A stretch of 44,467 nucleotides of DNA from G020353115 sp964389685 (GTDB taxonomy: Bacteria > Bacteroidota > Bacteroidia > Bacteroidales > VadinHA17): positions 1-44,467 of the forward strand of contig CAYMFM010000028.1 of assembly GCA_964389685.1 (NCBI GenBank), in the 5' to 3' direction. A program made the position numbers and the translations under genes. Below are positions 18,201 to 26,171 of the stretch, one piece after another. The notes beneath the pieces were generated by a model. That model was given only the letters and a program-made list of their open reading frames with translations, was not told where the DNA came from and ran no database searches. The stretch's first letter is position 1. Each line of letters opens with the position of its first letter.

Positions 18201-18309
18201 ATTTTAACGGAGGAATAGAAGTTCTGAATACATAACAGAGAATTATAATATTAATTATATATATCTCAACAAGTGTATTCTTCTTCAACTTCTGCAATGC
18301 AATTTTCAT
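15262..18309 (-). CDS. O-antigen polymerase/ligase-family protein with three tandem CBM-like periplasmic repeats
   Basis: 1015 aa, more than twice the usual Wzy/WaaL length. Residues 1-280 contain about eight membrane segments, including a TEGSPQIDYNFALLPI loop and ISGSRRG. Residues 328-800 are soluble and consist of three repeats of ~160 residues (see separate entry). Residues ~870-1000 return to the Wzy_C pattern (HNPFISVLLYSGVLGLILYL) with further membrane segments. The catalytic membrane part therefore looks interrupted by the repeats in the main periplasmic loop, where Wzy and WaaL bind their glycan substrates. I infer that the repeats hold glycan near the active site. The frame is unbroken, so this is not an assembly artefact of obvious kind. 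It is 6 bp upstream of the reductase gene. Confidence 0.85.
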   Translation of the reverse strand: MKIALQKLKKNTLVEIYIINIIILCYVFRTSIPPLKYLFIALSVGFFPYMVIYYWNRFRKTFKAYARSFFLILLLSIILIGAFLISDKRYIVVFKDVVNTLVLLFIFFSMFLVINEKKKSALFVNSFIKLIIVFGLLISSYGLFTFFVPYGESEILSLSKTFSTTEGSPQIDYNFALLPIFYGLLAILNFFSVDVPLKTKRIYTLILIIYTANILISGSRRGIIVLSFIILVLLAIKFITLFKNGARFKALSSNVNYFLLVIFIIAIVLSTFFLLVPHKQRNKTIAFICPNTASILKEKISLTVCSYFSIFNESYDYSFMYNKLWIPSFDPVNPYSWCTQKFTEIHSLEGDQSHIIPNGAVGCLFDKTVHPAIWSGDAYMYNKIYDGNAQPGEFILASVYCFVSEDFNGDWVRLSAAGNTDQAKSYYDLRQKGKWQKLKIAVECHGGPAPILLFFSQRGVSDFSNLEGHVIFAYPEFEQLNQDISKNRISADPDFWTSHKYSRVDSITGKNSEIVPQEAIGCLFDSTSDAVVWNGNANMFNVIRNVSVSPGDILFASIYCYVSEDFEGDQIRFSSGKRTSETLTYYEMHKKGEWQKLNITVECYQTTAAVVIYLTKNGVVDFSDMKGHVIFAYPEIAHVKRRDLSEHEYSIDPIYWAKRECRIIDELTGENVGIVPEDAKGCLMDKSVSASTFGGDAIMHNIIGKETVHSGDQVYASVYCYVTEDFNGNWVRLSAEGNTSKKADYYDFEKKGEWQLLQITADCDDGEAPIYLYFRKNGETDFTNLKGSVIFAYPKVNIIRKTIVGQFTIQSDDNYLMSSANPISIPLTLLAQNINQNNDRDPLRAWVSNFIAEDTLYHPYKAQIIIDSVSNASVGERIYRWQFAWKIFTKEYTGIQKAFGGGFAYLNWYGYYFYNDKTKSDWPHNPFISVLLYSGVLGLILYLYLIYKVFAIYIKYIKEYYILFVFFCITFFFSFFSAGNPFDPPVMGFLVMLPFLIDYIHKHDKSSKSDKLLKR
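15910..17328 (-). repeat. Three coding repeats of about 160 residues (carbohydrate-binding-module-like)
   Basis: Residues 328-480, 488-640 and 648-800 of the large Wzy-like protein align with a period of 159-160 residues. Each has a Trp near the start (W337, W496, W656), a Gly-Cys-Leu block, an Ala-Ser-(Val/Ile)-Tyr-Cys motif followed by SEDF or TEDF, a Tyr-Tyr then GxWQ(K/L)L block, and a closing IFAYP (P475, P634, P794). The strand pattern, with GxWQ followed by a final aromatic-rich strand, resembles CBM4/9-like jelly rolls. Repeats 1 and 3 look closer to each other than to repeat 2. The fold assignment is by pattern only. Confidence 0.8.
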
Positions 18310-18354
18310 ATCACTGAAGTTTCTCAGGTTCTTTTATTATCTGGCCAATTTCAG

Positions 18355-19158
18355 TCATCCCAATCCGGGTTTATTCGTCTTTAACTTCAGAATAATTTTT
18401 AAGATGAAGGCTGGACATGCAATTACCAGGAGATTTGGTATAATTGCTATTAAATACCTCCAGCCCGAGAAATATTGCTTTTTTATCTTGATCCTATAAA
18501 ACTGTCCCCTCTTCCTTCGTTTAATAACTTCGGCGTCAAATCTCAGGTAATACAACTTTTCATTTATATTATGAATAATGGCACCCTTCGAAGTAGCTCT
18601 TAACCATAAATCCATATCCTGGGAGTTTTTATAATATGGATTATAATATCCGAATTTTTTAAAGAATGCTATCCTGAACATTGTGGATGGATGAATTACA
18701 TCAATTCTCCTAAGTAATTGATTAAAGTTTGTACGAAGCGCTACATATTTTTCTCCAATTATTTTGCTTTCATTATTAATTAAGAATGCCTGCGTCCCTA
18801 CTAAATCAACTTCAAGATGATTATTTAAATAATTTATTTGCTTTCGAAAGCGATCAGGATGAGCTATATCATCAGCATCCATTCTTGCCACAAAATCATA
18901 CTTTTTCTTTTCACAAATATTTATTCCATCATTTAGGACAGACGGAAGGCCTCGATTTTCCTTAAAGGCAGTTATAAACACAAACTTGCCAAAGAAAGAT
19001 TCAATGATCTTCCATAATAATTTGTTAACTGGTCCATCCACTAATATGTAGAGATCAAACTCCTTAAAAGACTGTGCTTGCAGGCTATCAACAGCTGCTT
19101 TCAGCAATTCTTCGCTATCATCCTTATATACAGGTAATAAAACTGCTAACTGATTCAT
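18355..19158 (-). CDS. Glycosyltransferase family 2
   Basis: GT-A enzyme of 267 aa. It begins with VLLPVYKDDSEELLKAAVDS. The metal/nucleotide site FVARMDADDIAHPDRF lies near residue 90, and a later QDMDLWLRA block is the usual GT2 acceptor-side motif. A hydrophobic C-terminal stretch of ~25 residues (YLIAIIPNLLVIACPAFIL) probably anchors it to the membrane. It adds a sugar to the lipid-linked unit; identity unknown. It lies 45 bp upstream of the large polymerase gene and 36 bp downstream of a GT4 gene. Confidence 0.87.
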   Translation of the reverse strand: MNQLAVLLPVYKDDSEELLKAAVDSLQAQSFKEFDLYILVDGPVNKLLWKIIESFFGKFVFITAFKENRGLPSVLNDGINICEKKKYDFVARMDADDIAHPDRFRKQINYLNNHLEVDLVGTQAFLINNESKIIGEKYVALRTNFNQLLRRIDVIHPSTMFRIAFFKKFGYYNPYYKNSQDMDLWLRATSKGAIIHNINEKLYYLRFDAEVIKRRKRGQFYRIKIKKQYFSGWRYLIAIIPNLLVIACPAFILKIILKLKTNKPGLG

Positions 19159-19194
19159 ATAATCTATTAACTATAAACGATTATCATTGAATTG

Positions 19195-20316
19195 TCAGTG
19201 TTGTTTTAGTAATTTATTATACAATGTTTGATACTTGTTGGACATGATATTTGCTGTGAAGTTTTCGGCAAACACTTTCATGAAGAAATCCCGGCTTTCA
19301 TTCAACTTATCCCTGGTCAAATTCTCAAGAATTGCTACAAGTTCATCAATTTCAAATACATCAAAGAATGGAAATGGACAATGGTAATCCTCAAATATCT
19401 CAACATGTGGAGGAATATTAGATAAAAGTACTGGCAAACCACAAGCAATGGCTTCGAGAACTGAATTAGGCAAACCTTCAGATTTAGAGGAAGATATAAA
19501 GCAATCTGCCGCCTTTAAATATTGATCCACATTATTAATTTTGCCTAAAAATTTTATTTGATCACCAAACTGAATCATATTCTTACATGATTGCTCAAGT
19601 TTACCCGTACCTAAAAAAATCAAAACTAAATCATTTGCTGATTCCAATCGCTGAAATGCTTCAATTATCATTTTAGAATTCTTCCTTGATGAAAGATGTC
19701 CAACAGAAACTAATAGAATTTTATCCTTCGGTAAACCCAGTTCCTCTCTTAATGACATCCTTTTAGTATTATTGACCAAGTAAAATTTATTCTCATCTAC
19801 ACCATTTTGAATTGGTGTTAGTTCTAAATTCCGTTCTTTTTTTAATCTTTGAGAAATACTATTGGAAACGACCACTGGTCCATGAATCCTAGCCAGGACA
19901 AATAAATGAATTCTTGCCATCAATCTTCCCGGAAGCTTCCCATATGTCATAGGATAATCATCGAACGGGTAATTACGCAATGTGGCAACTGTCTTATACT
20001 TTTTTGACAATCTAAGTCCACTTAATATATCTGCCCTTATGCCCTGAGTATGTATAATATCCGGTTTAATTTGGGATAATATTTTCCTTATTTTCGTATT
20101 AATCAGAATAAAGCCAACTAGTCTAGAAAGCTTTAGAGAGTGAATTTTAATATTCATCTCAATAAAATCAGACATTCTACTTCTTTCAGGTTCTTTGGAT
20201 AAAGTAATGATGAAAGGTTCAAAATGTTTACGATCCAGATTCTTGATAATATTGTAAAGCTGGTTTGATGGTCCACTAAGTTTGAGTGTTGAAACAATGT
20301 ATAAAACTCGTATCAT
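19195..20316 (-). CDS. Glycosyltransferase family 4
   Basis: GT-B glycosyltransferase, 373 aa. N-terminal SGPSNQLYNIIKNLD is typical of GT4 binding loops. The C-terminal domain begins ILLVSVGHLSSRKNSKMIIEAF and contains SSSKSEGLPNSVLEAIACGLPV, which includes the conserved Glu-x7-Glu motif. The start overlaps the stop codon of the upstream Wzy-like gene by 4 nt (ATGA), so the two are likely translated together. Cytoplasmic, with sugar specificity unknown. Confidence 0.88.
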   Translation of the reverse strand: MIRVLYIVSTLKLSGPSNQLYNIIKNLDRKHFEPFIITLSKEPERSRMSDFIEMNIKIHSLKLSRLVGFILINTKIRKILSQIKPDIIHTQGIRADILSGLRLSKKYKTVATLRNYPFDDYPMTYGKLPGRLMARIHLFVLARIHGPVVVSNSISQRLKKERNLELTPIQNGVDENKFYLVNNTKRMSLREELGLPKDKILLVSVGHLSSRKNSKMIIEAFQRLESANDLVLIFLGTGKLEQSCKNMIQFGDQIKFLGKINNVDQYLKAADCFISSSKSEGLPNSVLEAIACGLPVLLSNIPPHVEIFEDYHCPFPFFDVFEIDELVAILENLTRDKLNESRDFFMKVFAENFTANIMSNKYQTLYNKLLKQH

Positions 20317-21494
20317 GATTTCCTTTCAATGTTGGGATGGAACAAATACAGAAATACTGGCAAATCATAAAGGAATAAACCTGAGAACTGATTATAAGTA
20401 ACTGCCGTGAAACTTATAAAGAAGTAAAATACTATTAAAGTTTTTATTTGGGTTATCAGTGGATGCTGCACAGTAACTTTAAGAAGTATATATAATAGTA
20501 GCCCATAGTGTAGGATAAAGCCGGGAAGACCAGCATTTAGCAACATCTCAAGATAGTTTGAGTGACTCATCATTCCAGTCCCATGTGAAAAGATACCTTC
20601 AGGAGGGATCAATACATAGCGAGCATTATCCACCCCGACTCCACTAAGTGGATTCTGTAGAAATACCTTAAAGCCCTCGGTATATGCCCATGATCTTAAA
20701 AATACACTTTCGTTTTCCTTAAGCAGCTGTGGATCTGACAATAACAAAACAAACCTGTCAATCCTCGCTGCTAAATTTCCAACTAATAAATAGGTAAGAA
20801 TTATCACAGCTATCGAAACAATAATAATTATTACTCTTCTACTACGATTGCTGGCAACATAGATTGGATAAGCCAATATAAAAACTATGGATAAAAATCC
20901 TGTAATGGACTGACTTGCCAGAATCAGGATGATACCCAGTATGATGGTGATTGTTTTCCACAGACTTTTTTGAACGAAAAAATAGGTGAGTGAAATTAAA
21001 ATCACGGTTTGTAAGCTGAAATTATTCCTGTTACCAAATAATCCTGAAAAGCTATCTCCAGAGTACTCTATTCTATTGGTAATCCATAGAATCAGCAAAA
21101 AGGAATTAATCAATACCCAGAAGGAAACAATCCATGAAATTGCAATGCCTCTTCGGTAATCGGTAAACACTGCAATGATCAATCCACTTGCCAGCAACGA
21201 CAAACCTGCCACCAAAAGAATTTGCAAAATATGATGCTTCCAGTCAACAGCAAAAAAGGTCATAAGAAGGGCATAAGCCAACCAAAGCAAGGGTAAAACG
21301 AATACCTGAAGCTCCTGGACTTTAATTCTGCCACGAGCTGCAAAAAATAGTACGAGAATTAAAAAAATAAAAGCAGCAAGGCCCCAGTCAAGGTAAGGGA
21401 TCTTATAAAGACTTTTATTTAAAATCAATAGAATGCCTAATGCAAAGGACCCAAAGTAGAATATTCCTCTTGGAGTCCAGCCTTCATTTTGCAT
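20313..21494 (-). CDS. O-antigen ligase/polymerase-family membrane protein (Wzy_C)
   Basis: About 393 aa from the ATG at 21494; a GTG five codons upstream (21509) is the alternative. It has about ten hydrophobic segments. A GLFGNRNNFSLQT motif precedes the Wzy_C loop (NPLSGVGVDNAR, then MMSHSNYLEMLLNAGLPGF), which carries the conserved His of the family. It is the third Wzy/WaaL-like protein in the window. The closest type by eye is the WaaL/O-antigen-ligase form, but polymerase activity cannot be excluded. Flanked by two GT4 genes in the same direction with tiny gaps. Confidence 0.8.
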   Translation of the reverse strand: MQNEGWTPRGIFYFGSFALGILLILNKSLYKIPYLDWGLAAFIFLILVLFFAARGRIKVQELQVFVLPLLWLAYALLMTFFAVDWKHHILQILLVAGLSLLASGLIIAVFTDYRRGIAISWIVSFWVLINSFLLILWITNRIEYSGDSFSGLFGNRNNFSLQTVILISLTYFFVQKSLWKTITIILGIILILASQSITGFLSIVFILAYPIYVASNRSRRVIIIIVSIAVIILTYLLVGNLAARIDRFVLLLSDPQLLKENESVFLRSWAYTEGFKVFLQNPLSGVGVDNARYVLIPPEGIFSHGTGMMSHSNYLEMLLNAGLPGFILHYGLLLYILLKVTVQHPLITQIKTLIVFYFFISFTAVTYNQFSGLFLYDLPVFLYLFHPNIERKS

Positions 21495-21513
21495 GTTAAT
21501 ATCGAGCACAATA

Positions 21514-22617
21514 TCAGGAATTTAGTACCGAAATGTATTGACCGACTATATTTGAAAGATAAAACCTGGAGCCCGTTTCCCTTATCTTGTGAATATCCCA
21601 ACTTTTATCCAGAGTCTGCAATATTCTTTTTCCCAGAGTCTCTGTATCATTTTGAGGAACCAGGTAACCATTAATGTCTTCAATGATAATTTCAGATGGT
21701 CCATAGTCACAATCAAAGGCTACTATCGGCAGTCCCATGGTAATTGCTTCAATTAGAACATTTGGAAAACCTTCATATCTCGATGTCAAAACCAGCATTC
21801 CGGACTGAGAATAAACATTATAAATATTCTCAACATAACCTAAAAAATCAACATTCTTCTGTATGCCCTTCTCCTTTGCTAATATTTCAAGATTCTCTCT
21901 TTCAGGTCCCTCACCACAAATCTTCAAATACAAATTCTTCTTTTTTAATAAACACTTACTAAAAGTCTCAATCAGAAAATCAACCTGCTTTATCTTAACT
22001 AACCTTCCTACATAGAGGACAACGTTGTGTTTATCGTTTTGAGCTTTTGTCTTTGCTGCATTAAGGTACGCTAATCTGATCTGTTCTGAAACTGGATTTT
22101 GAATATGGATTATTCTATTTCTCGGAATCTTATAATAATGAACCAATTGATCTATAACCCCTTTTGATTGTGTTATAATGGTATTAACATTTTGATAAAG
22201 AAGTTTGACAAAATAATGAACACCATATTTATGCCACAAAGAGACTTCATTTGCCTTTGCTTCAACCAAATTACTGATATGCCTGTTAACAATCCTGAAC
22301 CTTTTCCTTAATAAGAACCTGGCGATGATAAGTTGAATAGCCAATTGATGATTAAATACCAGGATTGAATCAGGTTTCTCACGAATTAACATTTTAATAA
22401 TAGGGAGCAATGAACTCCTGGCATGTTTCTTCCCAAGGTTGATAATCTCAACCTCATTCAATATCTCCCCAATATAGATTCCGGTATGTTCCAGTAAAAT
22501 TAGCTTAACTCTGAAATTCTTCTTTACAAGTCCATTAGCGAGTGTAACGCAAATCCTCTGGGAACCACCACCGCGGAGTGAGTTTATAAACAGGTAATAT
22601 GTCCTCTTATCAATCAT
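21514..22617 (-). CDS. Glycosyltransferase family 4
   Basis: GT-B glycosyltransferase, 367 aa from the ATG at 22617 (MIDKRTYYLFINSLRGGGSQ). I prefer this start to an in-frame TTG at 22635 that would overlap the DUF362 gene. The GGGSQR loop binds the acceptor side. The C-terminal domain starts with VVLYVGRLVKIKQVDFLIETF, and SRYEGFPNVLIEAITMGLPIV holds the donor-site Glu residues. Like the other GT4s here it should act at the cytoplasmic face on Und-PP-linked sugar. Spacing to the neighbours is 4 bp upstream and 19 bp downstream. Confidence 0.88.
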   Translation of the reverse strand: MIDKRTYYLFINSLRGGGSQRICVTLANGLVKKNFRVKLILLEHTGIYIGEILNEVEIINLGKKHARSSLLPIIKMLIREKPDSILVFNHQLAIQLIIARFLLRKRFRIVNRHISNLVEAKANEVSLWHKYGVHYFVKLLYQNVNTIITQSKGVIDQLVHYYKIPRNRIIHIQNPVSEQIRLAYLNAAKTKAQNDKHNVVLYVGRLVKIKQVDFLIETFSKCLLKKKNLYLKICGEGPERENLEILAKEKGIQKNVDFLGYVENIYNVYSQSGMLVLTSRYEGFPNVLIEAITMGLPIVAFDCDYGPSEIIIEDINGYLVPQNDTETLGKRILQTLDKSWDIHKIRETGSRFYLSNIVGQYISVLNS

Positions 22618-22621
22618 TATC

Positions 22622-23941
22622 CTAAAAACGGTCAACCCAGCCAGGAGGGGGTTTTGCTTTGATAGAATGTTTTAGTATAGCATTAAGTTTTGTCGGAATA
22701 TTGTTTAAACGAAGCTCATAATCTGATAAACCCCATATCCTTAATCCCTCTTTGATTAATGGAATTTTGTCGCTATCAATCCCAGCTAGTTTTGAATAGA
22801 GAAGATCCGTAAGAAAAGAATCATCAGAAAAACTAAGAAACCCCAGCGGAAAAGGTTCTGGCTTAAGTGGTCCATCACCTTCACCACCTATAATACCGTC
22901 AGTTAAGTTATATAGCTTTCTAACAGGTTTTGGTGCAATCTCCCCACTTGAATTTCCACATAAAGCTATTAAATACAAATCAAGAACCATTCTCCATGTT
23001 GTATCATTGCCATACCAGGCAGCAGAGAGGTTATAGTAAGAGGAATTTCCGGCAATTTTCCAAAGAGCATGTGAAACTTTCTTCAATATCTTATTTAATA
23101 CATTCCCCCTGTGTATATTCGCATGATCCATGAAAAATTCGGAAGTTCTTCTAATCGGATTAAACCCGGGGTAACAATCTCCCCCTGTTTTTGTCCCACC
23201 AATACGATGGTGAGGCAGAAAAGCTTTGTCACCATTAATTCCAACTAGAATTTTTAATGCATTTGTAATACCGGCCTTCTGATGCGTTTTAAACTTGCTC
23301 ATAGTTAATACTGTGTCAACCTCAAACAACTTCTTCGTAATACAATATTTATGAATGCCCTTTTTATGTGCCGTCCCTAATCTTCTGGGATCATACTCTG
23401 TCACCCTGAAAATATTCTTATCACTACTTATGGGCTCAAGATTGCTTTTATCCTTAAGGTCAAAAATTATATAGTCTTCGATTGGCCTCAAATTCTTTGA
23501 GATTTTTCCAGTTCTGCTATCCAGTACTACTCTTCTGAAATCAATGATTTCAATTTTATTCAAATGATCCCTATTCAAACAATCAATAGTTTCGTAGAAT
23601 GAAGAAGTCAGAAGTTTATCCCAGTTGCATCTCTGCAGGGGAGCATCCCCTATTATCAGTTTCTTGGGATTCAGTTCAAGTAATAATTCCAGGGTCGCAA
23701 AAAGAACCTCGTGGTGGCTTATTAAACAAATATCTTGTATGGAATTTTCTGGATGTAGCACCCAATTTGGCTTCAGCAAAATAGTTTTACCTGATATATT
23801 TCCCTTAAATTCCTCATTATTCAGGATTATTGAAGCCAGTAGTGGTTTCAATTTGTCTTTTTCATAAATCATGCCAAGACTTGAAATACTCCTGTCAACT
23901 TCCAGTAAATCTGGTATATAGAGAAAATCTATTTTGCTCAT
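22622..23941 (-). CDS. DUF362 domain-containing protein
   Basis: 439 aa. The DUF362 signatures are visible: ILLKPNWV near residue 75, LIIGDAPLQRC near 117, a TMSKFKTHQKAGITNALK block, and IGGTKTGGDCYP. No ferredoxin-type cysteine clusters are present, unlike the DUF362 proteins fused to 4Fe-4S domains. The biochemical role of the domain is not established to my knowledge. It lies 26 bp after an ATP-grasp gene and 4 bp before a GT4 gene, so it is embedded in the polysaccharide array and may work with the ATP-grasp enzyme on a non-sugar decoration (inference). Confidence 0.78.
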   Translation of the reverse strand: MSKIDFLYIPDLLEVDRSISSLGMIYEKDKLKPLLASIILNNEEFKGNISGKTILLKPNWVLHPENSIQDICLISHHEVLFATLELLLELNPKKLIIGDAPLQRCNWDKLLTSSFYETIDCLNRDHLNKIEIIDFRRVVLDSRTGKISKNLRPIEDYIIFDLKDKSNLEPISSDKNIFRVTEYDPRRLGTAHKKGIHKYCITKKLFEVDTVLTMSKFKTHQKAGITNALKILVGINGDKAFLPHHRIGGTKTGGDCYPGFNPIRRTSEFFMDHANIHRGNVLNKILKKVSHALWKIAGNSSYYNLSAAWYGNDTTWRMVLDLYLIALCGNSSGEIAPKPVRKLYNLTDGIIGGEGDGPLKPEPFPLGFLSFSDDSFLTDLLYSKLAGIDSDKIPLIKEGLRIWGLSDYELRLNNIPTKLNAILKHSIKAKPPPGWVDRF

Positions 23942-23967
23942 CCCAATTGTTGATTAGAGCATGATTA

Positions 23968-25008
23968 TCAAAGCTTATTAAACGATACAGGTTTCAGGTC
24001 CTGAACTCCAAGCAGATCCATCAACTGGCAATGCTGAGGCCAATAATTACCCTCATGGAAATTTAATTGGGGATCCCAGTACCCGGGACAGTCATAAACG
24101 TTTCTATCCACAAATGTATAACTAATCTCGCAAAGTACAGGATCATGATTTGTATCCCATAAAAAATCATAAGCCATGGACTGAAATCCGAGAGCCTTTG
24201 AAATTTCAAATGCAATCTCAATGAACTTGTGATTTATCTCATCGGTCTGGTAATCGACTAATCCGCTTCCTGACGATCGAAAATCATTTTTCCTGTTAAA
24301 TCTTCTAAATGCAAATGCTCTATCTCCTATAACATTTACACGGGTATCGAAGTCATTTCCAGGCATGAATTTCTGAAACAAAATATAGTTTTTATGTATT
24401 GCCCAATAGGGATTCTCCAATGATAGGAATTTATTCTTTACTTTCTTGGCAATTTTTCTTAGTGTACGATAAGGAGATGAAGTCAGGCTTCCTTTCATTT
24501 TTACATTATAAGGTAGAAACCCTTTAGTAAACATCCTTTTGACCAATCTTCTTGCCTGATTAGCATTATTCACCAATAGAACACTGTAAGAAGAAGCCCC
24601 CCCCCTTAACTTAAAAACTTTGGGAAACTCTGCATGATCAATCCATTCCATCGCTTTATGCTTATCCCAGAAAATCCAACTCTCAGCGACCGGGAAGCCC
24701 AAAGAGTTTAGTAGATAATATTGTTTGATTTTGTCATCAAAATGCCAGCAAGTATTATAATCAGGAAAACATTTTATATTATGATTAAACTCAATCACAG
24801 GCAGAATGGATTTTGCTATTTGCTGATGATCAACCCAATGACTCCATCTATAGATGAAATAATCAAGCTCTTTCACCTGATCCCAAAAGTCAGTCTGATT
24901 AATATCAAGCCATATTACCGGAATACCATTTCCCTCAAGTATCCTGTAATACTTATTTACAAATTCTTTATGCCTGGGATCATCAACATTATGAATTCCT
25001 ACTTTCAT
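23968..25008 (-). CDS. ATP-grasp superfamily protein
   Basis: 346 aa. The ATP-grasp core can be followed from a KVFKLRGGASSYSV loop (131-142) through an LFQKFMPGNDFDTRVNVIG strand pair to a CEISYTFVD metal-binding strand near 315. The N-terminal ~95 residues form a pre-ATP-grasp domain rich in Trp. Family members join a carboxylate to an amine or thiol through an acyl phosphate. In this context it could attach an amino acid or related acid to a sugar. It is paired with the DUF362 gene 26 bp downstream and begins a new sub-operon after a 286-bp gap. Confidence 0.75.
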   Translation of the reverse strand: MKVGIHNVDDPRHKEFVNKYYRILEGNGIPVIWLDINQTDFWDQVKELDYFIYRWSHWVDHQQIAKSILPVIEFNHNIKCFPDYNTCWHFDDKIKQYYLLNSLGFPVAESWIFWDKHKAMEWIDHAEFPKVFKLRGGASSYSVLLVNNANQARRLVKRMFTKGFLPYNVKMKGSLTSSPYRTLRKIAKKVKNKFLSLENPYWAIHKNYILFQKFMPGNDFDTRVNVIGDRAFAFRRFNRKNDFRSSGSGLVDYQTDEINHKFIEIAFEISKALGFQSMAYDFLWDTNHDPVLCEISYTFVDRNVYDCPGYWDPQLNFHEGNYWPQHCQLMDLLGVQDLKPVSFNKL

Positions 25009-25294
25009 TATGAGTGTTTATTTAATTTTATCTCATTAATCCCACTGTAAGCTTCCCTTAATCATCTACGCTTGTTTGATGAAATTATTTAGAATATATA
25101 ATTCTTGATTTATACATCTCCGCTCTCTCAATCCCTTTTTAAACCAGGATGAAAAGGATTAATAGTGTTAAAGTTATTGATTATACAATAACGCGCAAGC
25201 TTGAATCCTCAAGACTTTAATGGCGATTAAATATTCTGTCAATATGTGATGGTGGTTCAATGATTTTACAGAAAGAAAGTTGCATAATTGGTAT
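25009..25294. other. Intergenic gap inside the polysaccharide array
   Basis: This 286-bp A+T-rich stretch separates the ATP-grasp gene from the GT2 gene, the largest gap within the minus-strand array. I see no open frame, no stem followed by a T-run that I would call a terminator, and no good TAnnTTTG promoter. It marks a natural boundary between the 3.4-25 kb genes and the 25.3-30.3 kb module (GT2, pyruvyl transferase, FrhB-like, flippase). Confidence 0.5.
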
Positions 25295-26149
25295 TTAAGT
25301 CAGATATTTTAATACAACCAACTTCATACAACGGATTAAAATGAAGACAAAGGAGAAATTAAATTCTTTCACAAATTTTATTGCCTCTACAAATTTCTTG
25401 TTTTTTAAAAATTCCAAAAATACAGTACAAGCTTTATTTGTAAAATAATTTCTTTCTTCGACTGCTAATGAAAATAATTTATACTCCAAATAATAATTAT
25501 TAAATCTCCCTGTTTTTTTACTGGCACGGTCCTCGGAATCTTGTACATAATAACTTAATAACGTAGGTTCAAAAGCCAATCTGAATTTTCGAGCCAATCG
25601 ACTCCAGACATCAAGATCCTCTCCTCTCGAATATTTAGTATTAAACAGACCTATTTTATCAAAACAAGATTTTTGAATAATAATACTTGACGACGATACC
25701 AACGGTACTTCAAAAGCTTCTTTAAAATAATTTTTAATGTAACCTCTTTTTTTGTGGATTCCATTAGCAATTTCAATTCTATTGCCTTTCTTAATACCGA
25801 ATTGACATCCAAAAAATGAAGCTTCGGGAAAATCATCAATTAACCGTTTCATTGTTTGCAGGTATTTCGGTTCCCATAAATCACCGGCATCCAGAAATGC
25901 AATAAAATCGCCTTTAGCTGCTTTGATGCCAGTGTTCCTTGCTGAAGAAACACCTCCATTTTTTTGATTAATTACCAGTAAACGATTGTCCTTAATGGAT
26001 TCAACTATTTTAAGCCCGTTATCTGTAGATCCATCATTGATCACAATCAATTCAAAAGAACGGAATGTCTGATTTCGTACCGATTGAATTGTTGATGAGA
26101 TGCCCAATTCATTATTATATAGTGGAATAATAACTGAAAATTTTAACAC
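25295..26149 (-). CDS. Glycosyltransferase family 2
   Basis: GT-A glycosyltransferase, 284 aa. It has a classic N-terminus, SVIIPLYNNELGISSTIQSV, then LIVINDGSTDNG, NGGVSSARNTGI and the metal-site block FIAFLDAGDLWEPKYLQ, in which Asp-Ala-Gly-Asp replaces the more usual D-x-D-D. SRGEDLDVWSRLA is the acceptor-side acidic motif. The start is GTG at 26149, since no ATG lies near. It is the last gene of the module containing the pyruvyl transferase, FrhB-like protein and second flippase. Substrate unknown. Confidence 0.87.
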   Translation of the reverse strand: MLKFSVIIPLYNNELGISSTIQSVRNQTFRSFELIVINDGSTDNGLKIVESIKDNRLLVINQKNGGVSSARNTGIKAAKGDFIAFLDAGDLWEPKYLQTMKRLIDDFPEASFFGCQFGIKKGNRIEIANGIHKKRGYIKNYFKEAFEVPLVSSSSIIIQKSCFDKIGLFNTKYSRGEDLDVWSRLARKFRLAFEPTLLSYYVQDSEDRASKKTGRFNNYYLEYKLFSLAVEERNYFTNKACTVFLEFLKNKKFVEAIKFVKEFNFSFVFILIRCMKLVVLKYLT

Positions 26150-26171
26150 AAAAATTTATTTTATATGATTC

